From NCBI GenBank assembly GCA_038025085.1, contig CM076145.1:14729000-14792999 (forward strand): DNA of 64,000 bases. Reading direction: 5' to 3'. Position 1 is the stretch's first letter, and each line of letters opens with the position of its first letter. Shown one piece after another: positions 23,663-35,184 of this stretch. The stretch is from Tetragonia tetragonoides. Its lineage: Eukaryota > Streptophyta > Magnoliopsida > Caryophyllales > Aizoaceae. A program made the position numbers and the translations under genes. The notes beneath the pieces are model-generated. The model had not been told where the DNA came from. It saw nothing but the letters and a program-made list of their open reading frames with translations, and did no database searches.

Positions 23663-24812
23663 AGTGCTAATGAGCACCTAATATACTTTGATGGATTATT
23701 TGTGAAAGTGTAATTTTTGGATATCATGTTTTACTGCCGAAGTGCTGCCGAAATTTCATTAGACATATATGAAGCATGATTATTCTTAATATGCATTAAT
23801 ATCATTATCGTCGTTATTATTATACATTGTCATGAGCATGAAATGAAGTAGCGAGTCGTGGTCTCGTTGTACCACTAAGTCAATCAATGCAAGTATGTGA
23901 ATTCAATTGTAAATGAGAATAAAACTCCTAATGGATCCCTGGGAGTAGTTGAGCAATCGAGACTTATCTTTTTGATGTAGTCTAGGGATGTGTGATTCCC
24001 AAGTTACTATTATGGACACCTCGTAGCGAGTTCGGGACGGATCATTCCCCATTGTTTAATTCTCTACGTATCGATTACTATGTTAGAGATAGTGTGAATA
24101 TACACTAGTGTAAGTCCATGGCATGTCTATATCTATCTATGAACATTATGGGTAATCGCTGTTCTATTCGCTCTCTTATTTCTCTAATCAAGATGGTTTG
24201 TCAATTTGTGTTCGAATGATCACTAAAGCAAAAATTGCATGTAGTTGAATATTGAGTATGCGTATGCTTGATTGTATGACTACTTGTGCATGCAAATGAA
24301 TTTCAATGATTCTTCTAAAACCCAGGTAAGGTTTGCGAAAGTGTTTTTACTGGGTATGGACGACTTTTATTCAGTTTGTCTGATTTTTGTTTTCTTTTGT
24401 TTCTTCTCTTTTCTTTTGTACCTTGTTTCCGTCACGGAAACCAAAGTGCAGGTGTTGCTGAGTGAGGACGGATAGCTTTGGAGTTAATTGTATGCTTGTT
24501 CTCTAGACTTATTATTTCTTTTGGATAATTGGGATTTTTGGTTTGTGCCCTTGAAGGCAAAATTGTAATAATAATTTAATGGACTTAAGTTCATTTGATA
24601 GACAACTCTGATATTAATGTTTAGTTTGTTTAGATGCTTCCTTTGATACCTAGTTTTCCTTTCTGCTTAGCATTTATTCCTTAGCGATGAATGTTGCAGT
24701 AGCATCCCTCGGATTTGGGACGGTTCAGCGATGTAGAGACGTGTATAGCGGTGTTGATAGTTCCCAGGAAATCGTTGCGAATTCGGGGGTGTTACAAAAT
24801 TACCTTGTTTAG

Positions 24813-25001
24813 ATACCAATAAGTAGTTGGTGTGCGAGTGGTTTGACACTCTCATCCTTTAAGCAAGGTCGGGGGTTCGAATATTGTGAATGGAGAAACT
24901 ATTTATTGGGAGTACTTTACCCCTTCGTGGTCCAGCTAGGTGCGAATAAGGTTAAACTTGGCTCAAAGGGCTTAGGTGAACATTTGGTTAAACAAAAAAC
25001 G
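24813..25001 (+). mobile_element. SINE (family B) inserted beside the solo LTR, 12-bp TSD
   Basis: Box A-like GTGCGAGTGGTTTGACA and box B GGGGTTCGAATATT are spaced as in tRNA-derived SINEs; the 3' end is gtgaacatttggttaaac plus an A-rich tail. The target duplication TACCTTGTTTAG lies at 24801-24812 and 25002-25013. A second copy of the family is at 62581-62750. Confidence 0.8.
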
Positions 25002-25194
25002 TACCTTGTTTAGGTGGTGAGAATCTTAGATTTTGGATTCTTGTCAATTTCATAATAAATCAAAAATCACATGTATCTATTTTATTAATTTTTAGAGACA
25101 CTCAAAAGTCCAATACTCACACCTCATTAACTCTCGCATTCCAACTTTTAAAATGAATTGATATTTGGGTTTTCCCTTCCCCACGTTTTTTTTT

Positions 25195-25196
<2 letters not shown>

Positions 25197-25252
<56 letters not shown>
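25197..25252. repeat. (TA)n microsatellite at the LINE B 3' end
   Basis: About 56 bp of AT repeat between the RNase H coding end and the LINE's A-run. Confidence 0.95.
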
Positions 25253-25254
<2 letters not shown>

Positions 25255-28200
25255 CCAAGAAGCCTAGTGATGCCCTGTGTTCTAGCCACATTGGCAAGCC
25301 GATGTGCTGGCTTTACAAGAATTCTGGGTACTAACAAAAAACTACAAGAGATAAGAGGATTCCCTAATGCAAGGATACTCTTTGCAATGTCTCCAATGTC
25401 AACCTGAGGTTTGTTGAGGTCTTTAAGTGCCATGATTAGGTTCTGTGAGTCAGTTTCAATCGTGATGTCCTGAAGAGAAATCATCAATCCCCAACGCAGT
25501 GCTTCAACAACGGCCATGGCCTCAGCTTGCAGTGCACTTTCTGCCAGGTCGTACCTCATTCCTCCCTGTTGAGTTGGTGCTGTGTTTTCCTTGATTAAGA
25601 GCCACGCCATTCCTACCCCTTCTTGATCTTTTATCCCAAGACCATCAGTAATGATTTTGTTGTTATTACTGGCATCGAGGTTTCCCTTCAAAACGTAGCA
25701 AGGTTGGGGGGGCAGCTGTAATGGGGTCCGAAGCATTCTGCGAGTGTGATCCTTTGGGTTCCCAAGTTCGATATTGTTGGATGGTGGCGTCCTCTTGAAT
25801 TTGTGCATCAATCTTTCTCATGACTTCAGCTGGGTCAGCTTGTGAACCCCGAAAAATAATGTCATTTCCATGGTGCCAGATAGCTTGTAATGTACTTGTG
25901 AAATAAACCAGTTGATGCCGCCTGCCCTCGATAGTTCGTGCGAAATAAATCCACATATCATCCAGCCAGGAGTGGAAAGTGATCGAGTAATTTACTTTCA
26001 CATTCAAACCCAGACTACCAGCTCGCCAAATATGTGAAACAAAGGAACAGTCTCGAAAAAGATAAGCAAGTTGCGTGAGCTTACGGTTCCTCCAGTAGAT
26101 AGGCTTTCGGTCTTTTGAAGTAGTCCACCAGAATTTGCTTATGATCGAGTCGATCCTATCACAAACCTTTTGTGGAAGCAGAAAGATATACATAACATGC
26201 ATCGCAAGAGCCACCAGGATAGAATTTATGAGCACCAGTTTACCTGCTTGTGAAAAGAGGAGGGCCTTCTAGCTAACAAGCTTTTTCTGAATCCTATCCA
26301 CTAGGAAAGAAAAGCTCTCAGTTTTGTTGTTTGAAAAGGATACCGGGGTACCCAGATAGTGGCCAAGATCCTCCTTGCTATCCATTTGTAGGCAGTTGTT
26401 AAGTTGTGTTTTCACCGTATCCGCGACATTGGAGCTAAAAATTGTAAAGGATTTTTGCAGGCTTATCATTTGGTCCGAGGCAGTGCAAAAGGCATTCTAC
26501 ACTTCCTTAAGAGCTTGACATTCCATTCTCCCCGCGTGAATGAAAAACATTGCATCGTCCGCAAAAAATAGATGTGAAATTGCAGGGCTAGATCTTGAGA
26601 TTTAATGCCTTGCAATGTTCCATCCCGTTTCACTGCTGAGATTAATTTTGAGAGCGCATCCATCACAAAAAGAAACAGGAAATGAGACAGAGGGTCTCCT
26701 TGCCTTAAGCCACAAGATGGTCTAAAACTCTGTGTCTGCTCTCCAATTACTAAGACCGAGTATTCCACCGTCGTTTAGAAAACCCCAATTTTTGGAGAAG
26801 CATTTTGAGAAAATTTCAGTGCACTCGATCATAAGCTTTGCTCATGTCAATTTTCATGGCCATAAGATGATCTTTCCCTCTGATCTTCTTTTTCATTGTT
26901 TGCATGAGCTCATTTGTGAGGAGGCAACTATCACTCAGTAATCGCCTCGGGACAAAAGCATTTTGTGACTGATCCACAATATTTGTCATGAGGGGTTTTA
27001 ACATGTTGACAAGACATTTCGAAGCACATTTATATGACATTACAAAGGCTAATAGGTCGAAAGTTACCTACGTCCACATGCTTATCCATCTTTGGTATCA
27101 GCGAGATGAAAGTCTTATTCCACTCCTTTAGAAGGTGACCTTGAGCAAGGAAATCCAGAACCGCAGTAGTCACATCATCACCCACAATATCCCAATTTGC
27201 TCTAAAGAACTCAACTGGGAACTCGTCAGGCCCCGGTGATTTGTTGTTACCTTGGTCAAACATGGCTTTCTTGACTTCCTCACTAGTGAACGGCCTTGCA
27301 AGTCGGGTAAGGTCTTCTAGAGGGATGCAGCTATAAACAGAGTTTAGAACCGTTGCCAGGGCATTTGGATGCGGATGTAGCGCTGGGTTATTTCCTGTCT
27401 TAAACAGGGAACTGAAGTGCATGGTGAAGGTGTCTTTTTTACCCTTGTTGTCTTCGTGCCATTGTCCCTCCAAATCTTTGATTGCGGTTATGTTATTTCT
27501 TCTTACCCTGTCTCTAACATAACCACAGAAAAGTTTTGAGGAGCAGTCTGTTGTTGCTTTTCATTTAATGCACGTTCTTTGTCTCCAGTAGGTGAGATGA
27601 TCTGTAGCTGCTTCAAGGAGTTGGTTTCTGAATGCCAGAGCATCACCTGTGTGATTCTCCATTCCTTGTGAATAGGTAAGCTCCTCTTGTAATTGTGCTT
27701 GTCGCATTTCCTCATTGAAACTATTCCATTGCACGCCAGTGCTCCTTCTCTTCCTTAAACACCATGCCAACATTTTTTCCTTGTGTGTTCAACTTTGAGG
27801 CCACGCGAAACATTGGTGAGCCCACCAGGGGGCATGCCCAAGTGTCATTGACAATACTGGTAATTTCCTCGTAATGCAGGCACCACATTTCCACTTTATA
27901 AGGCCTGTGCTTTTTATCCATTGTGGGTTCCATTTCTAACAAGATAGGCCCATGATCAGAAAAGAGCCGGGGAAAATTCAGGACCCGAGCATTTGGCCTT
28001 TCCTCCAACTAGGCCCAAGAAGCAAGAGCCCGGTCCAGGCGTTCTTCAATTGTGTGCGGGTGGACTCTATTATTGGACCAGGTGAGTCTTGGTCCCACAA
28101 AGGGGATATCATTCAGGCCCAATGCAAATTTCCATGTAATAAACTCGTCCCATCCCAATATGTCAGCTGCCCCGCCCTTTTTATCTTCCGATATTCTACT

Positions 28201-28624
28201 TGATTAAGATCTCCTATCGCCAGCAGACTGTGATCGTCGTTTGAGGCTGCCAAAGAAGAAGAGTCCCAGACTCTTTGTCTCTCTGCTAGGACAGGAGCAC
28301 TATACAGAAAAAGAGAGTTACATTGCTTGTTTCTTCCATCAGTTACATTACATGAAAGGAAATTAAATTGAGACTGCAAACTAGAAACAGACACACTGGA
28401 GGACCAAAAGAGACCGAGTACCCCACTACTACCTACAGAATCAACCCCAGCAAAGTGAGCAAAATGCATGGAGTTTGACGAAGCTTCTAGAGCTACAACA
28501 TTACACTTCGTTTCAGACAGAAACAAAATACTAGGTTTATACTTACGGACTATCCATTTCAGGAAAGGGACTGGGGGGTGTCCGCACCATTTAACCTTCG
28601 ACAGTTCCAAGATAGGATATTCAT
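25250..28624 (-). pseudogene. LINE B ORF2: endonuclease, reverse transcriptase, RNase H; heavily damaged
   Basis: Starts at 28624 as MNILSWNCRRLNG, the endonuclease N terminus; then IVRKYKPSILFLSETK and LLAIGDLNQVEY (a decayed IGDFN). Reverse transcriptase pieces: NNKSPGPDEFPVEFFRANW and NFRPISLCNVI (27030-27473), KIDMSKAYDRVH and FVPRRLLSDS (about 26820-27040), CGLRQGDPLSHFLFLFVMDAL (26466-26768) followed by a decayed catalytic site HIYFLRTMQ in place of HLLFADDAM. After about 26160 much of the zinc-finger region is deleted. RNase H occupies 25258-25700 (LDASNNNKI, GVGMAWLL, AEAMAVVEAL, IETDSQNLIMAL, AHRLANVA), with the usual D, E, D residues visible. Multiple frameshifts and stops. Confidence 0.85.
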
Positions 28625-31600
28625 GGAGACTTGGGTGGCTGTGTCTGGCCAGCCACCATAACCTTAGAGAGTGAGACATTAGCTTCCTTGAGTAAATCCG
28701 CCAGACTGGTCGACTCAGCTTCGAGCTTCTTCTTCTTTTCCAACGAAAACAGCATAGCTTCCATTTCCTGAGCCAATTCCGAGCCATTAGAGCTAACCGT
28801 GAACCTGTTAGAGTTTTCAAATTTCGAGAGAGAGGTGTTGTCCGATTCCCAAACATTTCTCTTTCCTCTAATACATCCATCCTTGAGCATATTAAGCTGG
28901 TTTTTCTCTTTAAGGAAATCACTAACAACCTCACGCTTTTTGCGAACCCAACTAAACTTTGAGGACAAGGCAGGAGCAAACATTACATTTCTTGTCCCTT
29001 CCAGGGGCCCAGAGTCAACAAGGGACTCCAGTGGGCTGCCTTCGGTGGAGATAATAGCAGATGATGGGTTAGTGAGGGGTCCCGAAAGGTTTGTTGTAGT
29101 GGTGATAACTTTTGAAATAGCCGGGGAGTTTATGTGGAGATGGAGGTTAAAAGGGAAGTCTTGATAAGAGTCATAGTTGGGTAGAAGTGGTGGGTCATCC
29201 GGGGACGGGGCAATGATGGGGAAAGGATTGGGTGGGGATCTGTGGCTGGGCTTATGTCCATTGGGCTCCCGAGTTGGTTTCCGTTTGGTGAACCAAGGTC
29301 CATGCTTCCAGGAAACCAGGCATTTTCTAAATTTATGTTCTGGGCTGGGCCTGATACAAAAGTAAAAGAGGGTGGAAAGTTGTCGTGGGCTGGATCAGCT
29401 GGCACATGTAAATGGCCCGCCAATCTGTTGGACCAAAACTTTGGGTCATGGTAGAGAGATTTTTCACGATAACGTGCCATTGAGAAAATAGGGGATGAAG
29501 TATAGTTAGTTGGAGGGTTTGTCAAAGGCTGGGAAAGCATTGGGTCGGGCCAGTTTAAGTAATGCTCCAACTGGAGTAAAGGCGAGTAGTTGGGGACTTG
29601 TTTATGGGGGAGAGCAGTATTAAAGGGGGAGGTAACATTATTCAAGAAAAGCAGGGGATAAACATCATTACTGTAACACCCCGGATTTTCGTCTAAAATA
29701 AATAGATAAAAATAAATAAACTCGAGTGGAAAATCGGGTAGAATTTCCTTTGTAAATAGACATCCCATGTTATCGACTTTACAAAAACCTGCTTAATTAG
29801 AAAATACAACCAAACCAATACAAAAGATCCAAACTGACAGCGAAAGACTTTTATTAAATCCGGAGCATCACTGCCACACTCACTCATTGAATGAGTGCAA
29901 GGCAAACATTACAACCCTAAAACAAACCAACAAACTTTTAATGCTTTACAATTACAACTAAATGAACAACTAGAAAGTATAATCACAATGGACAACACTA
30001 ATCTTTCTTCTGGTCAGCTCGAACCGAATGGTCCATCTAGATCTTCACAATCGAACAACCTGTAAAACATATCCAATCTACTCCCCCATGCAATCGAATA
30101 TCGCATAGGTTCATCATAGGCCCACTATTGAAGAAAAATGGACGCACACACACGTAGCACAGAAAGCAACCAATCATCTTTTGCTGAGTAACCAAGCATT
30201 CTATCAAAGCATATAGTCATGAGTTAATATATACATTAATGAACTAAAAACAACGAGTTTTCAACTCAGGTCATAAGACCTCCACATATCATAGACCTTC
30301 TTAGGCTCTATAAGTATTATCCCATAAGTTCGTCATACTAGCTCAAAACCCAACAAATGTGCCATTGCTCTCAGTCACTAGCTCCTAGCCTCGACAATGT
30401 GGGAAGTAAACTGGCGGTAAACCCGCAGAAACAAAACCATTCTCATAAGTCGACCATAGGCCCCATAACTCATAACATATAGCCCGCAGACTCTCAAAAG
30501 TCCACTCTCGGACCCATTCATAACCATGTAACCATTTTCATAAAATAATGCTCATCACCTAAGAATAATGTCTTAGGCTACTTGCCCACATGTTTAGAAC
30601 TAAGGTAGCTAATAACTTATGAGCCTCAAACCAAGATCAATATACTTGTCAGAATTGTTTCATAATCTCATATCAAAAGCTATAATCTCAACTCATTGCA
30701 AACACCCATTCTAGGTAAACAATCCACAACAAGGCACGGTTTCCCCAAATCATCATATAGTTCTCATTTTAGGTCTCTGTATACCAAAGCTAACCACTAA
30801 AAATCTAGCTCAACAATACCTCTGCCAATATACATAACTAACCATAATATAAGAACTATCTTTAAGCCCTACAGATTCAGAAAACTAATCTAAATTTCAG
30901 CATACAAACATTAAACCATTCCCACAATCATTCATTCATATATCATGATAATAGCAATAATCAGATAATCAAAATATCAGAATTCAGCAGATAGCAATTC
31001 ACATAATATTCATGTCAAACATCCAATTTACACATAAAAAGGGAAAAATAACATCCAACTCCAACCGAATAGAAAGGGTTACCTCTAATCGAATTATCCA
31101 AGTCAATTAAGCATCCGACCTCAATCAAACGCAGACTATCTATACATATATAGATACAAATAAAAATACCAAATCAATTACTAGTAAAACCCACAAATCG
31201 GAATTTAAGAATCAACTAAATACCAAATAATTGGGGTTAGGGTTTCAGAAATCAAACCCATGAAAAAGGGTGAATTGGGTGTCGACTTGGCTGGCGATTA
31301 CTCCGCGTTTCTAGCCTGGTGGACGCCGGAATCCAAGGCCGCACCATAGAACCACCAGCAACAGAAACAGTGGAGAAGACAAGGGGTTCGATAGGAGAGA
31401 GAAGAAGCAGCGAAATTCTTTGATCAACAGCAAAGTAGCATCCATGGCAGTAGAGTTTTGGCAAAGAGAGAGAAGAACGAAGAAGATGGAGTCGTGGGTG
31501 ATGGTGGTTCTGGTGAGAATCGTGGCAGTGGTGGTGTCCGTGGTTTTGAGCGTGACAATGAGCAAAGAGAAAAATAAGGTGAGGAGCTTTAAAGGGTATA

Positions 31601-33000
31601 GATATCGAAAGAGAAAAGCGGTGCAAGCTAATTCTAGAGCCTAGACAAAACCGACTCTAACTCTTCTTTTCTTTTCTTTTTTCCACACAAACCAACATAA
31701 AATAAAGCACTTAACAATATCTAATAAATAGATATATCAGATAAAGCCAAAACTAAATAAATAACACCTTTTAAATAATAAATCTAATTCAGAAAATACT
31801 TTAAATATACGGGGTATTACAATTACCTGCATATGGGAGATTGCAATTGCAGGGATATTTGAGCAGCACTCACTGAGCCTTGCCAAGTTCGCATTAAATG
31901 GAAGAGACGTTTGAGGCAAAGCTAGATTAGGGGTCATAATACACCCCAACTTCTGCTTAGATAGGCCAGAATAGTCTCCATTAATATTTAGCTCTACTTG
32001 ATCATAAAGGAGTTGATCAAAAAGTCGTTTTTGCCCTTGCTTGTGAGACGGTCCACTTCCATCTTGACTAGTCAATTTCCTTGATGAGGGCCTGACCCTA
32101 GACCTAGAGGTAGTCTTCTCAGGTGATCAGGTCTATTTGACCCGTTTTCATTTCCAAGGCTTGGTTGATGATTATGACCACTATTACCATCATCTTTATC
32201 ACCACCATTGCCGGAGTTGTTGTCAGAAGAGTCGTTGGAGTCCGATTTAACTGAGCCTTGTGTTAAGAAATTCAGCCGTGTCGTCCAAGCATTTTCCTCA
32301 CTGGACACCTTGTTATCATTTGATTATAGCAGAGTTTCGTCATGAGCATACATAATGTTACATCCAAAGGAAGAGAAGGACTCATACTTCTTCTACAATA
32401 GAATCGCTGCTTGCGTGGCCGAAAGATGACAAAAATGCTCTGCATGTCCAATTCTCCCACACTTCTTGCAGTATCTAAACACTCTTTCATATTTGATCTT
32501 GATCTAGGTGACTCTTTCTTCAACATGAGCTAAGCAGAAACCAGGGATAAGGGGATCTTTGACATCAAAACGCACCTGAGCTCGGACAAACTTCTTTTTG
32601 GGGACAGGAAGTTCTGGTTCGATCTTCAATTTGTAAAACCGTGCCGAACTTTTCCAGGACTGATTGTAAAACCTCAGTTTCCATGCAGAGAATAGGTAGG
32701 CCCTCAAGTCGGACCCAAAGATTGATATACCTCACAGAGATTTCTTCAGGGATAAAATTAAAGTGCCAAGCCTGAAGAGCGAGAAGGGCTCTCTCCATTG
32801 TGACAATGTTCTCTTTAAGAAGAAAATTGCGATCCTCAACATTTCCACAAATGAAAAAGAACAGATTTTCCATTTATTTGACCTCAATAGCTTCTCTGCG
32901 ACACCAGTTGGCATCCACAATTCGTTGAACATTGCTTTCTTTGAACTTCTTAGAATCAACGAAAATACCCAGCACAACCAAACTCCACCAATTATCTGCA
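28625..33000 (-). pseudogene. LINE B ORF1 (DUF4283/zinc-knuckle protein), split by a solo LTR
   Basis: The N-terminal half (about 33000-32440) is a DUF4283-like domain: DNWWSLVVLGIF, MENLFFFICGNVEDRNFLL, VTMERALLALQAWHFNF, ISVRYINLWVRLEGLPI, then a zinc knuckle YCKKCGRIGHAEHFC (CX2CX4HX4C) near 32460. A Gly/Asn/Asp/Ser-rich linker follows (32072-32308). The solo LTR interrupts at 31821-29672; the C-terminal low-complexity part resumes at 29666-28640. Plant LINE ORF1 proteins of this type bind RNA. Several stops show that it is dead. Confidence 0.75.
29672..31821 (-). mobile_element. Solo LTR inserted in LINE B ORF1, perfect 5-bp TSD
   Basis: Termini TGTAACACCCCGG (29672) and ...CGGGGTATTACA (31821) are inverted TG...CA ends. 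ATTAC occurs immediately before (29667-29671) and after (31822-31826). By comparison with the LTR at 21796 (start TGTGATACCCC, end TTCGGGGGTGTTACA), the sense reading here is on the minus strand, starting TGTAATACCCCG. Length 2,150 bp. No retrotransposon coding region is attached. It is younger than the LINE. Confidence 0.88.
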
Positions 33001-33342
33001 GGCGAGCGGGAGGTGATAAGTGAGCCCTCTTTTTATGGGGTACTTTCCTCGTACAATATTGTACTCTAGAGTGGTTTGTTTATAAAAGGAGGGGGGGAGG
33101 GACCAAGAATAGAATGGAACAAAAAGCAAAACCAGGCAAATAGGGTGGGACAAAATCAAACAGTATTTCAAGAGAGTGACATTTGGGGGGGGGGGGGGAA
33201 GGATAAGGAGTAATTTCAGATCCAGAAAGAGGATAATTTTTGAGAATTGGGTTAGGTTTTTTTTTCCAGTTTTGGGAAAGGTTTTTCTCTTTTTAGAGAG
33301 AGACGCTCTCGTTAGAGAGAGAAAGCATAGATCCTGCTTCTA

Positions 33343-33663
33343 TTCCCCTTCCCCACATTGAAAGAGTAAATAAGGCAAAAATATCAGACAAAAAAGGCAT
33401 ACTCAATCAATGGGTGATCAACTCAAAAAAAGAAGAAGAAAGAAATGAAATTTTGGTAGCAATATTTACGCAAGGTAAGCTGCGGGACAGCCCATGTAAG
33501 ACAATTGTGCAATCTTTTCTATATATACTGTAATTACATGCCAATTTTTTTGCATTCTTAGCCTTTCTTTTAATTTTCTTTTGGAAGGGAATCACTTATT
33601 TTTTTTCCCGTGAGATATGCTTTGTATTTTTTGTGTGACTTAGTGATTATACTACTTTGTTAT
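33343..33663. other. Flank between LINE B and the snRNA-like cluster
   Basis: AT-rich sequence with no gene or repeat recognised. Confidence 0.3.
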
Positions 33664-33716
33664 AAGTCCCACATTGAAGTATGAAGAAACAGTATGAGCA
33701 ATGAACATATATAAAA
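33664..33716 (+). promoter_or_regulatory. snRNA-type promoter module 1 (USE + TATA)
   Basis: AGTCCCACATTG at 33664-33675 matches the plant snRNA upstream sequence element RTCCCACATCG with one change. A TATA-like TATAAAAAA begins at 33709, after exactly 33 bp. In plants a spacing of about 33-34 bp between these two elements directs RNA polymerase II snRNA transcription, and about 10 bp less directs polymerase III. Confidence 0.65.
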
Positions 33717-33749
33717 AAAACAAAGGGTCAATGTTGAAGTCGGTTATTA

Positions 33750-33780
33750 CTACTTCCTTGGTCATTTGACTAAGATCTAG
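33750..33780 (+). pseudogene. U2 snRNA 5'-end-like fragment, copy 1
   Basis: About 41 bp after the TATA box comes TACTTCCTTGGTCATTTGAC followed by TAAGATC. It parallels the highly conserved plant U2 5' end (TACCTTTCTCGGCC..., then GGCTAAGATCAAG) with a handful of substitutions and one missing base. The branch-site recognition region downstream is not recognisable, so the copy is truncated or diverged. Confidence 0.5.
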
Positions 33781-34246
33781 AAAGGTCCACCTCTGGTACC
33801 TTGCTATAATGGTTTTCAAGAGTCAATCATATTAAACTTCTTGAATCTCAATGTAACAACCAATTTTTAATTTTTAATTCTTTTTTGTGATAATAAAAAA
33901 CAAAATAAATAATACAAAAATATTAATAATAATTACAATATAATGGTTTTTTTTAATTCTCAACAAAAAAGAGTGACAAACAATATCATAAAATATAATC
34001 AAGATAAATGCACAAAAGTAAAATGTTATGTGTTGCATGTCGTTAATGATTGGTTGAATCACAAATTCTCTCAAAAAAGGAAAAATTAAATCGCAAATAA
34101 TAATAATAAAATTTGAGTATTAGAAAATGAGTATAGGTAGATCAAATATAATGAAATAATTAATTAGTGTGTTGAACTCACCTTTATAAATATATATATA
34201 ATATGAAAGTAACCGACAAAGTAATAACCTCATTGATATGGCCGCG

Positions 34247-34299
34247 AGTCTCAAATCGTAGAAGGAAGTGACAAATAAAGCATAAAAGATGTATAAATG
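34247..34299 (+). promoter_or_regulatory. snRNA-type promoter module 2 (degraded USE + TATA)
   Basis: AGTCTCAAATCG at 34247-34258, two changes from the consensus, then 33 bp to TATAAATG at 34292. No U2-like body follows; the next sequence is a further TATA-segment repeat and then module 3. Confidence 0.5.
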
Positions 34300-34442
34300 A
34301 TGTGACAGATAAAGCATAAAAGATGTATAAAAGGTTGTGACGAATAAAGCGTAATTAATCAGTGTGTTGAACTCACCTTCATATATATATATAAAATATA
34401 AAAGAAAGCCACAAAGTAATAACCGCATTTGGTATGGTCGCG

Positions 34443-34495
34443 AGTCCCACATCGTAGAAGGAAGTGACGGAAAAAGCATAAAAGATGTATAAAAG
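34443..34495 (+). promoter_or_regulatory. snRNA-type promoter module 3 (perfect USE + TATA)
   Basis: AGTCCCACATCG at 34443-34454 is a perfect match to the plant USE; TATAAAAG begins at 34488 after exactly 33 bp. A U2-like body starts about 40 bp after the TATA box. Confidence 0.75.
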
Positions 34496-34527
34496 TAAAG
34501 AGTCAAGGTATGTAAGAACAAAACATA

Positions 34528-34617
34528 AGCATTCTTGACTTTTGTTTTTAGCTAAGGCCAAATGTATTAACGAATCTAATATCTTATACATGGACATCGT
34601 TCCACATGGATAATAAA
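34528..34617 (+). pseudogene. U2 snRNA-like sequence, copy 3 (5' half)
   Basis: The segment contains TTTTAGCTAAGGCCAAATGT (U2: TTTTGGCTAAGATCAAGTGT), a gap of about 9 bp over the branch-site recognition region, then TAATATCTTATACATGG (U2: TAATATCTGATATGTGG) and TTCCACATGGATAATAA (U2: GGCCCACACGATATTAA). Order and spacing match the 5' domain and stem-loop II of U2. The loss around the GTAGTA branch-pairing element and the poor 3' half argue for a pseudogene. Confidence 0.6.
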
Positions 34618-35036
34618 GTCATTGACTTAAATTTATGATATATTAGGCTTTTAGCTAAGGTGACTGGCTTAATTTGAAAATAAAATGAATTTTTAATAAT
34701 AAAGGTCTACCCGAAAGTATGCTATCTTACTTAGTTCGGATTTGGGAACTATCGCATATTTATTAGGAGACTTTTTGTGGTAACTAAGACACTACTTGGA
34801 CCATTTATAATTCATATAATATGAATCTAAATCATTTTAAAAAGAGGATTTAGTCACTGAATTAACTTGATAAGATGAATCTAAAAAAAATTAAGAAGAA
34901 ATTAGCTGCTTTAGAAATTTTAAATTACTATTAAGTGAACTAAAACATGTAAAGAGGAACCACTCAAAAAATAATATAGAATAAAAATGTAAAGAGAAAA
35001 CAATGAAGAAAAAGATAGTATATATATGTTAATACA

Positions 35037-35089
35037 AGTCCCACATCGAAAAAGAAAGTGAGAGATGAGATATAAGAGTTGTATAAAAC
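35037..35089 (+). promoter_or_regulatory. snRNA-type promoter module 4 (perfect USE + TATA)
   Basis: AGTCCCACATCG at 35037-35048 is perfect; TATAAAAC begins at 35082, again after exactly 33 bp. Confidence 0.75.
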
Positions 35090-35115
35090 AAGGAAAACGA
35101 GAATAAAAGCAAACC

Positions 35116-35165
35116 ATAGCTTTGTTAGACTTAAAAAGCTAGAATCAAACATACATATTTTAGAA
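35116..35165 (+). pseudogene. U2 snRNA 5'-end-like fragment, copy 4
   Basis: At 34 bp after the TATA box the sequence reads ATAGCTTTGTTAGACTTAAA then AGCTAGAATCAAACATACAT, a loose match to U2 positions 1-40 (ATACCTTTCTCGGCCTTTTG, GCTAAGATCAAGTGTAGTAT). More diverged than copy 3; the call depends mainly on its position behind a perfect promoter. Confidence 0.4.
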
Positions 35166-35184
35166 GTCAAACTTTGATGTATTT

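Larger units (their letters stand above)
21796..24796 (+). mobile_element. Solo LTR, Ty3/gypsy type, with perfect 5-bp TSD
   Basis: Starts TGTGATACCCC and ends GGGGTGTTACA, the TG...CA inverted termini of gypsy LTRs. AAATT precedes it at 21791-21795 and follows at 24797-24801. Internal sequence includes two long CT arrays, a GC-rich leader-like region (22220-22700), an AT array and a Helitron end (23268). No internal retrotransposon domain flanks it, so the coding part was lost by LTR-LTR recombination. Length 3,001 bp. The long ORFs here (for example 22130-22753) are repeat artefacts. Confidence 0.85.
25185..33342 (-). mobile_element. Near full-length L1-type LINE (LINE B), interrupted by a solo LTR
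   Basis: Reading from right to left: a 5' UTR with TCTCTCTCTAACGAGAGCGT-like sequence (about 33330), ORF1 (about 33000-28640), ORF2 (28624-25250) ending in RNase H, an AT array and an A-run at 25186-25194. Flanking 14-mers TTTCCCTTCCCCAC (25171-25184) and TTCCCCTTCCCCAC (33343-33356) form a target duplication with one mismatch. A 2.15-kb solo LTR (29672-31821) split ORF1 later. Without it the LINE is about 6.0 kb. Many stops; inactive. Confidence 0.85.
34160..34500. repeat. Direct tandem duplication of about 192 bp containing two promoter modules
   Basis: Sequence from 34160 (taattagtgtgttgaactca) recurs from 34352 (taattaatcagtgtgttgaa), including the AT run, the acaaagtaataacc segment, the USE and the gcataaaagatgtataaa TATA region. 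In the first unit the TATA segment is itself repeated (34268-34345). Confidence 0.75.
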
